A stretch of DNA of 64,000 nucleotides from Caenorhabditis elegans (GCF_000002985.6 NC_003279.8:11656001-11720000), one strand, 5' to 3'. Positions 1-14,149 are shown, counted from the first letter of the stretch. The notes: generated by a model from the sequence alone, not told the origin. Translations and numbers: made by a program.

Positions 1-456
<456 letters not shown>

Positions 457-902
457 TTAAGTTTGAGATATTTTATCAGGCGTTTTCTTCCCTAATTGTT
501 CCTTTTTCGAGCATCCTCCTACCCTTAATTTGTATCCTCGTGGCTCCGAAAATTGCCCATCTCCTCCCCTCCACTTACCATAAGCACCAGCACAATAACA
601 ACAAAGCAAGAAAGAGAGAGAGATTATCAAATTATTCCATCCTCCTCGTCTAATTTCTGAGAATTTATGTGTTTATTCTATGAAAGTCGCGGCGGAGACA
701 CAACAATTTACAGCCGTCTTCCCGTCTCAGATGTCTTAGGGAGATAACTGCATGCTCATTTCGACACTCGTTTGCAACATTGGGAGCTTTGAGCACAAAT
801 TGAGCATTTTTTGGTTTAATAAATATTTTTAAATGTCTGGAATTTTTAAGAAATCAGTTGAGGCTAGTTTATCCTCAAAATCGGAGCAAAAACTGTTGTC
901 AT
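457..902. other. Non-repetitive spacer, no gene seen
   Basis: Ordinary mixed sequence between two tandem arrays, with a short GA-rich run near 610-622. I see no coding exon or RNA gene. Confidence 0.5.
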
Positions 903-1804
903 TAGGCATGTAGACATGCAGGCATGTAGGCATGTAGGCATGTAGGCATGTGGCATGTAGGCATGTAGGCATGTAGGCATGTAGGCATGTAGGCATGTAG
1001 GCTTGTAGGCATGTAGGCATGTAGGCATGTAGGCATGTAGGCATGTAGGCATGTAAGCATGTAGGCATGTAGGCATGTAGGCATGTAGGCATGTAGGCAT
1101 GTAGGCATGTAAGCATGTAGGCATGTAGGCATGTAGGCATGTAGGCATGTAGGCATGTAGGCTTGTAGGCATGTAGGCATGTAGGCATGTAGGCATGTAG
1201 GCATGTAGGCATGTAAGCATGTAGGCATGTAGGCATGTAGGCATGTAGGCATGTAGGCATGTAGGCATGTAGGCATGTAGGCATGTAGGCTTGTAGGCAT
1301 GTAGGCATGTAGGCATGTAGGCATGTAGGCATGTAGGCATGTAGGCATCTAGGCATGTGGGCATGTGGGCATGTAGGCATGTAGGCATGTAGGCATGTAG
1401 GCATGTAGGCATGTAGGCATGTAGGCATGTAGGCATGTAGGCATGTAGGCATGTAGGCTTGTAGGCATGTAGGCATGTAGGCATGTAGGCATGTAGGCAT
1501 GTAGGCATGTAGGCATGTAGGCATGTAGGCATGTAGGCATGTAGGCATGTAAGCATGTAGGCATGTAGGCATGTAGGCATGTAGGCATGTAGGCATGTAG
1601 GCATGTAGGCATGTAGGCATGTAGGCATGTAGGCATGTAGGCATGTAGGCATCTAGGCATGTGGGCATGTAGGCATGTGGGCATGTAGGTATGTAGGCAT
1701 GCCGGCATGTAGGCATGTAGGCATGTAGGCATGTAGGCATGTAGGCATGTAGGCATGTAGGCATGTAGGTATGTAGGCATGTAGGCATGTAGGCATGTAG
1801 GCAC
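903..1804. repeat. GCATGTAG 8-base minisatellite
   Basis: Roughly 110 tandem copies of the 8-base unit GCATGTAG with point variants (GCTTGTAG, GCATGTAA, GCATCTAG, GCATGTGG). Since 8 is not a multiple of 3 and the minus-strand unit lacks stops, all three minus frames stay open and spell the same 8-residue period (MPTCLHAY). The long minus frames here are therefore repeat artefacts. The GTAGGC core is shared with looser repeats near 16000 and in the receptor introns near 40300 and 43800. Confidence 0.96.
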
Positions 1805-3603
1805 CCAAAAAATCCGAAAAATCTGCGAGCAAAAAATTATGGTCATTTTCCATTAAACTTTCAAACTTTTATAACTTGTCTGTTTCAATTTTTTTTCAAA
1901 TTTTAATTTTTTCCGGTACTTTTTAATATCAATCTTATCCCCTAGGTTCTCAATTTCCAATTGTCCCCCCCCCCCCCCCCTTAATTCAAATTGACACACT
2001 GCTCTCTCTCTCTCTCTTCAGACATTCATTTAGCTACAGTTCTCCTCCCCCTTCAACTGTCTGCGTCTCTCATCTTCTCGCACTATTTCCCTCTCCTTTT
2101 CACCCGTCATCCTATTGTCCACATTATAATAATAGGCATATAGAACTGCTGCAAAACTGACTGCCCGGCCAATGCCCACCACAACCACCAAAAAGTGCGA
2201 AACCACACAAACTGAGACTAGACAGGTTTTGCTGCTTCTTCTCACAGTTCCGTACTTCTTGTCTGTTTTCTTAGTTCCACATCTCATTTACACCGCCCGT
2301 TTTGTCCTTAAGCAAGCCGTTAAGACGGTTATGAGGGGCAGGGAGGGAGGTCAATGTGTTTTGGTGACCCGCCGATCCTTTTTAAAGATGGCGCAGGAGT
2401 CATAATGGGATCATCGTCAGATTCTGTGGTCACCGCATTCTGTTTTGTGCTAGTTTGGGCTTAGTTTGGTTTTTGCCTGCTACATTTTTTTTCAAAATCT
2501 TTTTTCTTGTACCGGAGGTAGATCAAGGGTAGTTCAGGATCTAGCAAAATGACCTACCTTCTCAGATTTAATTATTTTCAAGGAGCAAGAACCCAATTTG
2601 TTTAAGCAATTGGCGTTGACTTTTTGCCGATTGCCGGAAATTTCGAAAACCGGAAAATGCCGAAATTGCCGATTGCCGGAAATTTCCGATTGCTCCCGGT
2701 GCTCATCCGCATTTCTGCCACTTTGCCAACTTTTTGGTCAACATTTTGGCCAACTTTCTGTCGCTATTTGCTACCTTTCTCTCGCATTTTTTATTGCCCT
2801 CTGCCGTACTTCTGTTGCGCATTGCCAACCTTCTGACTTTGTCTAGAAAGCCCCCCAAAGTTTGAAAGCAAACTCTACCCCCCTAAAAAAACTAAAGTTC
2901 GTGTTTTCTGTTCCGTTCTCCTTTTTCAATTCGTTCACACCTCCTTGTCTGTCTACAATGTCGTTAAGAGGGAGGTCAATTGTATGCAGACCGCCTTTGA
3001 TGGGATCACTCTGTTTGTTATATTGGGCTTCCATGGGAGGCAGGCGCAGTTTCAGGGCCTGACGCCTGCCTCCAACTTGCCCCTCATTTCTACACTATGG
3101 CGAGAAGTCAACGGTTTGGTGATCACACCACATACCGCAAAATGTGTTTTTTGACGCGGCCGACACTTTTCGGGTCCCGCGCCGCACTACACAGGGGGTG
3201 TGGATCGAGGCGAGAGGCAGGCGGAGGTCGCCGCAAGGCTGGCGCGGTAGGCGTCTTGGCGTGAGCCAGGTTTGTCTGCTTTTGCACAAAAACCCAAAGA
3301 TTTCCGTCCGATAAACTTCCTAAAATGTTTTCTGATCATCATCATTATCCAACGGATTCTCTTCTTGACATATAATAGTAATAACGGCGTCCGACCACTA
3401 TTCCCGAATCAGAATACAAACGGGGGGAAGCGTGTCTGAAGCACTTTGCGCAGTAGAAGCGGCGCTGCGACAGATGGTCAATTCTTTTCCGGAAGGAGAT
3501 ATTTTCAAAGATTGCGAGGAGGAGAAGCGGGAAAATGCGTGTCGGAGAAAAGAAAACTGAGATTGTATGTTTAGTTTAGTCCCGAGAAGAAAAAGCGGTT
3601 TTC
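1805..3603. other. Intergenic, no gene recognised
   Basis: Mixed sequence with a run of 16 C (1965-1980), a CTGCGTCTCT motif at 2061-2070, a short CCGGAAATTT repeat patch at 2624-2692, and a GC-rich stretch at about 3150-3260 containing GCGGCCGACACTTTTCGGG-like sequence that resembles a motif clustered in a scramblase intron near 33850. Short open frames here show no family match that I recognise. Confidence 0.5.
1965..1980. repeat. Poly-C tract, C16
   Basis: Sixteen uninterrupted C, that is, a G16 run on the minus strand. Long G/C runs are known weak points in C. elegans because the DOG-1/FANCJ helicase is needed to replicate them faithfully. Confidence 0.95.
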
Positions 3604-4432
3604 CGCTACCACTCGCCATTGCCCGCTACCGCCCGCTGCCGCCCGCCGCTACCGCCCGCGCTACCGCCCGCCGCTACCGCCCGCCGCCACCGCCCGCGCT
3701 ACCGCCCGCGCTACCGCCCGCCGCTACCGCCCGCTGCTACCGCCCACCACTATTGCCCGTCCCTACCGCCCGCTACCGCTACCGCCCGCCGCTACCGCCC
3801 GCCGTTACCGCCCGCTACCGCCCGATATCGCCCGACGCTACCGCCCACCGCTACCGTCCGCCGTTACCGCCCGCTACCGCCCGATATCGCCCGACGCCAC
3901 CGCCCGCGCTACCGCCCGCGCTACCGCCCGCCGCTACCGCCCGCTGCTACCGCCCACCATTATTGCCCGTCCCTACCGCCCGCTACCGCTACCGCCCGCC
4001 GCTACCGCCCGCCGTTACCGCCCGCTACCGCCCGATATCGCCCGACGCCACCGCCCGCGCTACCGCCGCGCTACCGCCCGCCGCTACCGCCCGCTGCTAC
4101 CGCCCACCACTATTGCCCGTCCCTACCGCCCGCTACCGCTACCGCCCGCCGCTACCGCCCGCCGTTACCGCCCGCTACCGCCCGATATCGCCCGACGCTA
4201 CCGCCCACCGCTACCGTCCGCCGCTACCGTCCGCCGCTACAGCCGCCGCTACCACCCGCCGCTACCACCCACCACTATCGCCCGCCGCTACAGCCCGCCG
4301 CTACCACCCGCCGCTACAGCCCGCCGCTACCGCCCGCCGCTACAGCCCGCCGCTACCACCCGCCGCTACAGCCCGCCGCTACCACCCGCCGCTACAGCCC
4401 GCCGCTATAGCCCGCCGCTACCGCCTGCTAAA
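3604..4432. repeat. GC-rich CCGCCCGCTA minisatellite with higher-order units
   Basis: About 830 bases of imperfect 9-12-base units (CTACCGCCCGC and variants), far more GC-rich than the surroundings. A longer block containing TATTGCCCGTCCCTACC and then ATATCGCCCGACGC recurs at about 3747-3838, 3957-4047 and 4108-4198, so the array grew by copying multi-unit blocks. The 3' part shifts to CTACAGCCCGC and CTACCACCCGC units. Two + frames stay open across it (298 and 263 codons) and read Pro/Ala/Arg/Tyr. I treat both as repeat-driven, not genes. Confidence 0.93.
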
Positions 4433-6129
4433 CTGCCTGACGCCTCCTTATTGCCTCCTGTAGCCGTCAGTACTTCTGGATGCCTGTAATCCAGCACCCA
4501 TCATTGTTATTGCCATCCACTTGATCTACCGGACGCCATCCCCGGAATACTCCACATTTTTATTTGTTTGCTACATTTTGCCAGGCGCCCCTCAGGTGAA
4601 TGTTAGAATGGCAATTATCCTCCCCCTTCCATGCCTCCTTACCCGTGATCTTTTCTCTTCTTTTTCTTACTTCGCACCTCAATTTCGACCGCCACCCCCC
4701 ACAAACGCCACCACTTCAGAATATAGAGATTGCAAATGTTTCTGGTTTTTCTCGTGTTTGTATTCTTTTGCCGTCCATCTTTTGCTGTTTCTCGAAATGT
4801 ATGAGACATAAGGAGGAAAGTTTTTGGTTTTTGAATCGGTTAAAAAAGTTTTTTTTTTGAATTTTAGAGCGTCTAGGATGTACTTTAAAAGGTAGCATTT
4901 AAGTATGGTAAAAAGTTTTCAGACCTTTTTAGTCCACTGGGCCATAGGGCCAAAAGCCCAAACGAGACTACTGTGATCTGGCCTTGATCCCCACTTTTTT
5001 CTAGATTTCGTCCCCTTCTTCCCCAATTTTCCACCCAATAAACCCCAAAATTGTTCCTTCCTCAAAAACAAGAAGCAGACACCCCACCCCGATCTATCAT
5101 ACCCCCGTTTCCTTCCGTTTTTGGAGGCTGGACTCCAGCGTTCCATTTCTCAATGTCTGCGGCTCTTGGCTCATTTTCTACTCATTTTTGGCATTGGACA
5201 AGATTAAGCGGAGCTGAGCTTCAAAATTTGAACAAAATTTGAACAACGCGAAGGCTTAAATTCCATGTTTTCCCATTGCTCAGCTGTAATTGGTCGGACA
5301 CGCCTACTTTGACCAATCGCAACGTTTTGGTCAGTTTTCTCGAAGATTTATTTTTGAATTTTCATTAACTTGAATTTTCATAAACTTAAAATATGTTCAA
5401 ATAGTAAACGCACTCCAAATTTCAGTGCTCAGTGGTGATTGGTCGGACACGCCCACTTCTTAGAAAATCCACCAATCAGGATACTTTCCCGATTTTTTTT
5501 TCCCGAAAAAAATGTCGGAATTTTTCCAAAATTAAGAGTTGTAAAAAAAAAGAAAAATCTGAAAAAATTTTTTTTGATCTTTTTTAAAATCAAATTTTTT
5601 CTGATTTTTTTTCAAATTTTTATATTTAAAAAATTCAACAAATCTACATATATTCTTGGGGTCCAAAATGAGTAAAGCGGTCTCGACGTCGTTTCTTTTG
5701 GAGCAAAAGAAAAATGAAAAAAGATGAGAGTAGTCCCCCCCGACGCGGTTTTTGTGTTCTTTTTTTCCATTTTTCTCCCCGCTCAGTCAAATGTTATATA
5801 TTCTTTTGGCAAATTCTTTGGGTTTGGTGTTCCAGTATTCTTATTCTCAAACTCTTTTTTTTTCGTTTTTGGCCCAAAATTTCTGGAGAAAATTTGAATT
5901 CCCCCAGTTTTCCGACACTAAAAATTCCAAAATTTTTCAGATTGTGCTCCAAAATCTTGCGGCTCTTCTTGTCGGCTTTGTGCTCCGAAAATGCTCCTTT
6001 TTCTTCTTCACCGCCCTCATTAATCACACTCAAGTGCGGCCCTAGTTTTTCGGCCAAAAATTGCTGTTGGGCAACTTTTTTGCTTTTTTTCATGGTGCTA
6101 AGGATGTACATAGCCAGAAATTCAGTTTG
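4433..6129. other. Intergenic, no gene recognised
   Basis: AT-rich sequence. Two copies of an inverted motif (ATTGGTCGGACACGCC followed by a CCAATC reverse arm) lie at about 5288-5320 and 5438-5478. T-rich runs account for the short open frames at 5439-6145. Confidence 0.45.
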
Positions 6130-6690
6130 TTTCTTAGAAAACTAGGCTATCAATTTTCAAAAATAGGCCATCAATATCTAGAAAATCTAGGCCACAAATA
6201 TCTTCTAGAAAAGGCCATCAACTTACAAAGTCTAGGACAGAAACTTACAAAACCTAGGCTATTCATTGAAAAAACTAGGCCACCAATATCTAAAAATCTA
6301 GGCTATAAACTTACAAAACCTAGGCCATTTATTGAAAAAACTTGGCCACCAAATTTACAAAACCTAGGCCATAACCTCACAAAACCTAGGCCAGGAATTT
6401 ACAGAAACTAGGTCATCAACTTGAAAAAAACTAAGCCAACAACTTACAAAACCTAGGCCATCAACTTACGAATACTAGGCCACCAGTTTACAAAACCTAG
6501 GCCATCAACTTACGAAAACTAGGTTACCAGTTTACAAAACCTAGGCCATCAACTTATAAAACCTAGGTCATAAACTTACAAAACCTAGGCCACTAACTTA
6601 GAAACTAGGCCATCAACTAAAAAAGGGCCCAGTTCACTATAAAATGGCCTAAAAAACTCCGATCTGCAAGAACTTAGGCCACTTAGAAAT
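6130..6690. repeat. AGGCCA-type tandem repeat
   Basis: About 22 degenerate units of 22-26 bases built on AAAACTAGGCCATCAACTTAC. This is the densest patch of a dispersed family whose core, GGCCTAG or CTAGGCCA, recurs through the window in both orientations. It also lies in kpc-1 introns 2 and 3. Confidence 0.88.
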
Positions 6691-8039
6691 TTCAATGTTT
6701 TTTCGTCTAAAATATTCAAATTTCAAAGTATGTATCACATCATTTTACGACATTTTCTCTCTCTCTCTCATTCATCTCTACTTCCGACTTTATTGTTGTT
6801 CTCACATTGAAAAGCGCCGAGAGTATAGAGTATACTAGGAGACACAGAGAGTGTCACAAAACTTAGTACAACACGTCTTGTCTTGGACCCTTTCAATCGA
6901 ATGGACATTTGTCGAAAATAAAGAAGATGGATAACAAGTGTTTGTGTATGTGTTTGATTTTTCGCTGTTTGTTACGGAAATTGATTTTTTTATTGGTTTT
7001 TTTTGATGGCCTAAATTTCCAAAAGCCTGAAACTAGTTCAGGCAATTTCCTGTAGTTTTGAAAATTTTCTGGTCAAAATCTAAAAGTTATGACTTTGAAT
7101 ATAAATTTTTTTAATTTTTAAATTTGTGGTAAAAGTGCATGTAAATCTAAGCTTAATGACGGTGGCCTAGAAACCCAAAAATTCGAAAAATAGGCCACCA
7201 AAAAATTTTGGACAACAAAAAAAAAAGTTTCAAGTTAAAATCTTAAAAATTGACGGAATTATTTGACTTAAAAAAATGTGATTAGTTACTGAAAATTCAA
7301 AATTTTTTCGGTGGCCTAGAAACTCAAAAAGTTAGGCCACCAAAAGCAAAATTCTGCAGGAAATCATATTATTTTTGCAGCTAATAACCCTCCAATCGCT
7401 CCGATCAAAACACAACGATAATAAATTTTCCGCGATTGGGAGAATAAATTCACTTTCTATAAAAATTCTATAAAACCTCGGGACCGGAATTCTCACGTTA
7501 TTTCCTTGTTGTTGACATTTTAATAATAATTTTAAAGATTTCTCGATTTTTGCCGAAAAAATCATTGAAATTTGATTTTAAGAAACCTCGAAAACACGAA
7601 GATTTTATGATGGCCGAACTTCGTAACTCGGGGACTAGCTTTGTGATTTTCTAGGCCATCAAAATTTTTTCAACCTAACTTTTGTGTGTGGTCTAATTTT
7701 TGAATACAACTCCTAGGCCCCAGGAATTTAAATTTTTTTTCAATGCTTCGGAAGTTTTTTAGGCCAAGCTTAATTTAAGTATGGCCTAGAAAATCACAAA
7801 ACAAGTGGACTAGGCCATCGACCCAATTTTCAAATTCCCATGACTTAATATGAATTCCATTTTGCCATATTCCTCCAATCCTCCTCTCAAAACCGGAAAA
7901 AAGTGATGAGAAACACGGGAATTTCAATCATTTCTTGTGACTTGATTAGTTTGCCGATTTTCGTTAGAGAAACAATAAGGGAAAGGACTTGAAGAAGTCA
8001 TTCAACCATTTATTCATTTATACATTTTGTTTCTAGGTT
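6691..8039. other. Intergenic with scattered AGGCCA/GGCCTAGAAA copies
   Basis: A CT-rich, less AT-rich patch at 6745-6960 (TCTCTCTCTCTC and a GAGAGTGTCAC region) is followed by scattered members of the GGCCTAGAAA family at about 7005, 7165-7200, 7310-7345, 7640-7700 and 7780-7820. No coding exon is supported. Confidence 0.45.
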
Positions 8040-8830
8040 TTTTTTTTTGAAAAAATTATTATTTTAAATTTTGGAAAAATCAGAAATTTTTGACATCCGA
8101 AAACTCTCGAATTTTTACAATTAAAAAAAAATTAACTAAACTATTAATGAGGGTTCTAAAATAATGTGGAAAAATTTCAATTTTTTTTTTAGAAAAATGA
8201 AATTTTTTGAGCCAAATTAGTCATACGCTGGCTAGTAATTGGCATACTTTTTGTACGTGTTTTTAAACAACCAAATATTTGTCTATTTTTTGAGTCAGAA
8301 AAAAAAATATTAAAAATTGACTGAGATTGATAATTTGAAATTTATTATTTTTTTTTTAGAAAAATCGAGTTTTTTTCTAGTTGTAGTATGTCGTGAGTAA
8401 AATTTTGCAGTAATTTTATTGTTTGAAGTTGTTTAAACTCCCAAATTTTGCCTACATTTTAAGCTAATTTTCAGTATAAAATCTTAAAAATTGACGGAGA
8501 TATGATAATTTGAAAATTTTGATTTTCTAATTTTTTAAAAGAATATTTCATTTTTTCTAATCAAATATGTAATGGGAATAATTTTGCAGCAAACTTATTG
8601 TTAAAAATTTTTGAAAAACCCAAAATTTACCTCCATTTCAAGTCAATTTTCAGTTGAAAAAGTCGAAAATTGACTGAGCTAGGATAATTTGAAAATATCA
8701 CATGTGAAGTTTTCAAAAAATTTCATTTTTTAATTTTCAAAATTAGTTTTAGTTTTTTTTTGAATAAATTTGCTATAAAAAATTCAAAGAAACATTAAAA
8801 ATTGTTTACAAATTTTGAAAAAAAAACCTT
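8040..8830. repeat. Degenerate ~176-base AT-rich tandem repeat
   Basis: The phrase TTGACTGAGATTGATAATTTGA recurs in varied form near 8319, 8495 and 8671, a period of about 176 bases. Each unit holds an A-rich and a T-rich arm. It is non-coding. Confidence 0.7.
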
Positions 8831-9130
8831 AATTTTCCGCCAAAATTATCAGGCTCCGCGAGCCCGGAACACCTGAAAAGTGTCAATAGTGATCACACGT
8901 CATATTGTTACAAATAATTCTCGCACATTCTCGATAGATCCAGTGCTCGCGCGCGAGAGCAAACGTGTGCTCAATGAGCCCTGCGGGACGCTCTTCCCGT
9001 CGAGAGCCCCCACCACTACCACCTGTCATGCACATTTTCTCTGCGTCTCTCACTTCATCTACACTATTTTTAGTACTTTTTTCTGTATAACTGTCTATGT
9101 AGCGTCGAGAATTGGAATGGAATGGCTCAG
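8831..9130. promoter_or_regulatory. Less AT-rich island, possible regulatory DNA
   Basis: This stretch breaks the AT-rich repeat background. It contains GCTCGCGCGCGAG, a CG-rich near-palindrome (about 8946-8958), a CTGCGTCTCT motif at 9041-9050, and CACGTCA and GTGATCA words. No open frame looks like a protein I know. A distal element for kpc-1 is possible but unproven. Confidence 0.3.
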
Positions 9131-11260
9131 TAATTTTATCCATGAGATAATTTTTTTTGAGCTTTTTTTTTGTTTTTTTTTCCGGAATTTCTATTATTTT
9201 TCTTATAGAATATTCTAATATCCGAGAGCACGAGATAATCCGAAGATTATCAAAAATATTTTTATGACACATCTGCATAAAAATAGCGAATATAAAAATA
9301 AAAAAATTCGTATATTTTGGAGCAAAATTTTTTTTGGGTTTATTAATGAAAAATTTTATTTGAGTTTGATGTAAATATATTTTTTTTGATTGTCAGCAAA
9401 AAAATACGAAACATTGTGGAATTTTATCTTTAAAAGCAAAAAAAATTGAATTTTTAAACTTTAAAATAATTGGTAAAAGTTTAGAAAATAAATAGAAAAA
9501 ATGTTGAAACTACAAAAACTTAATTGAATTTTTATAATAATTTCTGCGTTTTTTTTTCAAATTTTTGGTCTTAAAATTGTTTGAAAAATTTTGATATTAG
9601 CAATTTTAAAAAATCAGAAAAAAAGATCAAAAAATTGTCTTTTTTTTAATTTTATAAATTTTTTAATCATTTTCAACAGAAAAATGAATTTTTTGAAATT
9701 ACAAATAATTGGTAAATATAGATCACGAAAAAAATCAAATTTTCAAAAAAAAAACAATTAATTGAGTTTATATAATAATTTGTGGCTTTTTTTTTCAAAA
9801 TTTAGGTCCAATTGTTTGTAAATTTTTTAATTTAAACAATTTAAAAAAATCAGAAAAAATGAACAAAAAATTGCCTAAAACTTTTTTTAAACGAATTTTT
9901 TTTAATTTCAAAAAATATCTTAGCTTGTTTTCATGATTTTATGTTTAAGCCAAAATTTTTGCGGCAACGTTTATAAAATATCAAAAGTTAAGAAACCTCA
10001 AATTCCCCCCCCCCCCCCCCCCCTGCAAGTCCTGCTATTTCCCATCATTTCTTTAAAAAATAGTTCCCTTTTCCATAAATCCCCAAGGTATTAGTCATCA
10101 TGATGTTTCAGTATTTAAGGTCCTTTCTGTCTGCGTCTCTCTATCTCTAAACCTATTTTAAACTGATTTCGAAACATTTTCCCCATTTTCCCAGGGGTTC
10201 TTTCTCTCTGGTCTCTTTCTCATCACTTAAGTGTGATGTTTACCAGTTCCTTCATTCATTCATTATTTTAACCAACGTCACTTTTTTACTCTCACGGCTT
10301 TCAATTTCAACGTTGAAAATTTTTAAAATTAGAAAATTAAATTTTTTTTTTTTTTAATTTTTCTAATTGTTTTTCTAGGCCAGTAAAACCGACTTTTTGT
10401 AAAGTTTACTTTAGAAATTAGAATTTGGCTTACCCAGAGCTTTGATTTGAGTATAATCATGCCTAGGTTCTGATAATTTTGGGTCCCACAACGAAAACTA
10501 CAGTAACCCACGGAGAGACTCAACATAGTCCAAAATATGCCGTGGTGGGTGTCATTTTGAAGATCTAAGTGCATTGAATCCAAGTTTAATATCAAAGTTT
10601 GCATATGATAGCAAGTTTGGAAAAAAATTTATAATATTCCAAAAAAAAATTGTTTTCGAAAATTTTAGAAAATTTCCAGAACTTTCTCGAAATCATCTTT
10701 ATAATTAAAAGTATAAAAATTTGATATATAACACCTGTCAAAAGGTCATTTATCTTCCTGAGAAGAGGTGAGACACCTGCTGTCATCACTTCATCACTCA
10801 TTCTGCCACCCCTCCTGGCCTCCCATTATTCCCCCCACTTTTTTCCAATTTACTTATTTATTCTAGGTTAATTGCGGAGTATTTATGTTGAAAAATTGGT
10901 TTTTAAATCAATACTGGCTCTGCCAATTTACAGAGAAAAAATAAATAAAAAATTCCAAAAAAATTGTTTTTTTTTGGATTTTTTTTTTGGATTTTCCATA
11001 TTTTTTTGAAAAAAAAATCCAACAACTTGAAATTAACAAAGTTAGTAAAATATACCTCAAATCTCGTTTTTTACATTTTAAGTAATTAAGCTAGCTAGAA
11101 AAATATAAAAATTCGATTAAAAATGACATTATATTTTTTTTTAGAAAATTTAAAACTATTTTTTTCAAAAATTAACAAAAAATTTTAATTGTTCTGTATT
11201 GTGTTAAAACTTAAAATGTATGAAGATGAAGTATTTTTCTAAATTTTGAGTCAAAAAATT
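9131..11260. other. AT-rich intergenic DNA
   Basis: Mostly poly-A/poly-T mixed runs. A roughly 240-base motif containing AATTGGTAAA and TATAATAATTT occurs twice (about 9465-9700 and 9705-9940). A C19 run is at 10005-10023 and a CTGCGTCTCT motif at 10131-10140. No gene recognised. Confidence 0.45.
10005..10023. repeat. Poly-C tract, C19
   Basis: Nineteen uninterrupted C, the longest of three such runs in the window, in otherwise AT-rich DNA. Confidence 0.95.
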
Positions 11261-14149
11261 CAGAAAAATCTCAAAAATTGACTGAACCACGGGGGTTTTT
11301 TGTGTCAAACTCAATTTTTTCGAAATTTTTTAAATATTTTTCAAAGTCTCCAAAAGTTTATTTTCCAACAAAATCTGCAAGTACACGTGTATACACATAC
11401 ACACAGGAGACTCTTTACATATTCGATTTCATGTATTTTAATGGTAATTTGAGATCCCCCGGTGTCTGCGTCTCTCCTGCTCTCTCACTCTCACCCACTC
11501 TTCCAACACCACTTCACCCCCACTTATTTCCACTTTTTTTTGCTTTTTTTCCTGTTGGTTTTTTAGTTTTTTGTGCTGCTTCGCCGACAATTGCTCGCCG
11601 TTTTGCAAGGATTTATGTCTATTTTTGGGGCTTGTTCAGGCCTGTCAGCACGAAAATCGACTTGAAGCTCCGCTTTGAGCCTGTTCCCAAAATTTTCTGA
11701 TTTACAATTAACAGTCATATGAAAACGTAAAAAATTTGAAGTAGAATGGATTTTTTTTAATTTCAAAAATGGTAATTTTAAGCCAAGCTATGGACATTTG
11801 AAGGGTGGCCTAGAAAACCTAAAACTAGGCCACGTCCACGAACTTTATTTAATTTTTGTAAGCGAACCTATAAACCATTATGCCGTAATTTTCAAGTTAT
11901 AAAAACATCAATTTTGAGCCTAGTTATGAATCTTCGAAGTTGGTGGCCTAGAAACCCAAAACTAGGCCACCGACAGGACTTTTCGAAGAAAGTTTTTTGA
12001 AATCCAATTTTTTCAAAAGCCTAAAATTTTTAAAGTCAAACTGATTTTTGAATTTCAAATATCTTGATTTTCAGCTAAGTTACAGACATTTAAAGTCTGT
12101 GGCCTAGTTTTGGAATTCTAGGCCACCAACTTTAAAAGCTCATAACTCGGCTAAAAACCAATATTTTTTGAAATTTTAAACTGGAATGTGTTTGTTTTTT
12201 AATTTAATTCCTTTTTACTCATTCAACTTTTGATGGCCTAGAAATCCAAAGTTCGGCTACCAACTTCAAATACCCATAACTCGGCGGAAAAGTAACATTT
12301 TTGAGTATTTAAGAAACCATTGGATTTCTAAATATTCGCGCAATAATCCAATAACGTACCAAATCCAAAGTCTTGGTTTTCAGCCAGTTTACAGACATTT
12401 AAAGTTTGTGGCCTAGTTTTGGAATTCTAGGGCACCAAATTTCTGTCACTTGACTGAAAATCAACATTTTCGACTTTTTAATTTTTATTTATTCTTTCTG
12501 CGAAACTTTATCGCCTTGTTTTTCTACTTGGTCTTGAAACAATTTTTGTTGGCCGTGGCCTAACTTATGAAACATTATAGGCCACCAACCAAAATTGTCC
12601 AAACCATGGCAATATGGGTGTCAAATGAAAGCTGAGAGTTCAAAAATTATATTTTCATTGATCTCACCACGAAGACAACCAAGCTACTGTAGTAAAGAAA
12701 AAATTTTGCATGAGTTTTTCATGATTCTCGGATTATTTTCTTTTCCGATATTTCTGGTTATCAAGCAATTTTTCAAGTGGAAAGGGTTTAACACCTATTG
12801 CTTCCACAAATTCAACATTTGACCCTTATCACCTATCCCTTATCACCAGTGCTCTTTCATACCCACTTCTCAGTTTTTCTTTTTCTGCCCCCGTTTTTTT
12901 CATAACCTTTTTCAAACTTCTCCCTTACGCTTTTTCTTACCTGATTTTTGTTGTTTAACTCAAATTTTTTTCCAAATTTTCAGATTCTACTGCCTCAACC
13001 TAAGAGTTCCAGCAATTTCCTGCATATTTTAGATTTCTCCTGAGAATTTTAGCCAAGTTAGGTTGAAGCTTGAGAAGCTCTCTTTTTAACGCTAACTTGG
13101 GGGTATTTCTTTTTTTTTTAACTGAAAAAGCTATGAAAACCTGAAAAATCTCTAAATTAGATGTATTTATCGGAAATTGAAAAAAAAATTTCAAAAAAAA
13201 TTTTTCGAAAAAAAAATTTCAAAAAAAATTTTCGAAAAAAAATTTCAAAAAAAAATTTCGAAAAAAAATTCAAAATTTTTTTGTCAAAATAACTTTAACT
13301 CAGGCTAATTTTTGTAGTCCTATGTCCTATAATGACGTGTAATCTTCTTGATCTGTCACTACTATCCACTCCCATCATATCTGCCACACATTAGTGTAAT
13401 TATACCCTTTGGGACCCTGACCTACTTCCAATTTAACATTCTGTATGTTTTTGTGGTTTCCAATAAGTTTTACTTATATAAAACTTATTTAAACATATAA
13501 TTTCAAAGTGAAAATACTGAAAAATTTAGCTTTTTAAAAAAGATTTTAAAAATTTTTCGAACGTTTTTATTCCATCAAATTTTTCAAAAATAATTCCAAA
13601 ACTCAATTCTCTCTTTCTCTAAATATTAAGCATACTGTTAAACTATAGAAATAGCTCCAAACTTCATATTTAACCATTCGAAAGATAAGAAACTTGGCGC
13701 CAATTTTGATCTTTTCCACCTCGAAATTTGTTCTTTTTACTTTCCTATTTAAGTTTTTTTTGTCCTCAAAATTTCCAACTTTGCCCATTTGTCTATATTA
13801 AACAATCTTTTAATTTAATTTTTACTTAATAATTCGCAAAATTTGCAAAAAAATTGATTTTTGCCCAAGTTTTGACCATTTGAAGTTGGTGGCCTAGAAA
13901 CCTAAATCTAGGCCACGGTTAAAATTTTTTTATTTTGTATGAAAGAGCTTAAAAATCAATATATGGTAGTCTTTGAATTTTCTAAAAATATTGATTTTAA
14001 CCCAAGTTATGGTCATTTAAAGTTGGTGGCCTAGAAACTCACGATCATAGTTTTCTAGGCCACAAACTTCAAACTGCTGTAACTTCGCTTAAAATCAATA
14101 TTTTCAAATAATTCAAAAACCATTTTTTTACCCTAATTTTGCACTATTC

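Noticed and set aside
829-1853. Five overlapping long minus frames made of an 8-residue repeat
   Set aside because: An 8-base unit without stops on the minus strand opens all three frames with the same period; this is DNA repetition, not a protein.
3567-4463. A 298-codon + frame rich in Pro, Ala, Arg and Tyr
   Set aside because: It lies in the CCGCCCGCTA minisatellite and a second frame is equally open.
6130-6690. CRISPR array
   Set aside because: Repeats and spacers both vary, the genome is nuclear eukaryotic, and no cas genes exist.
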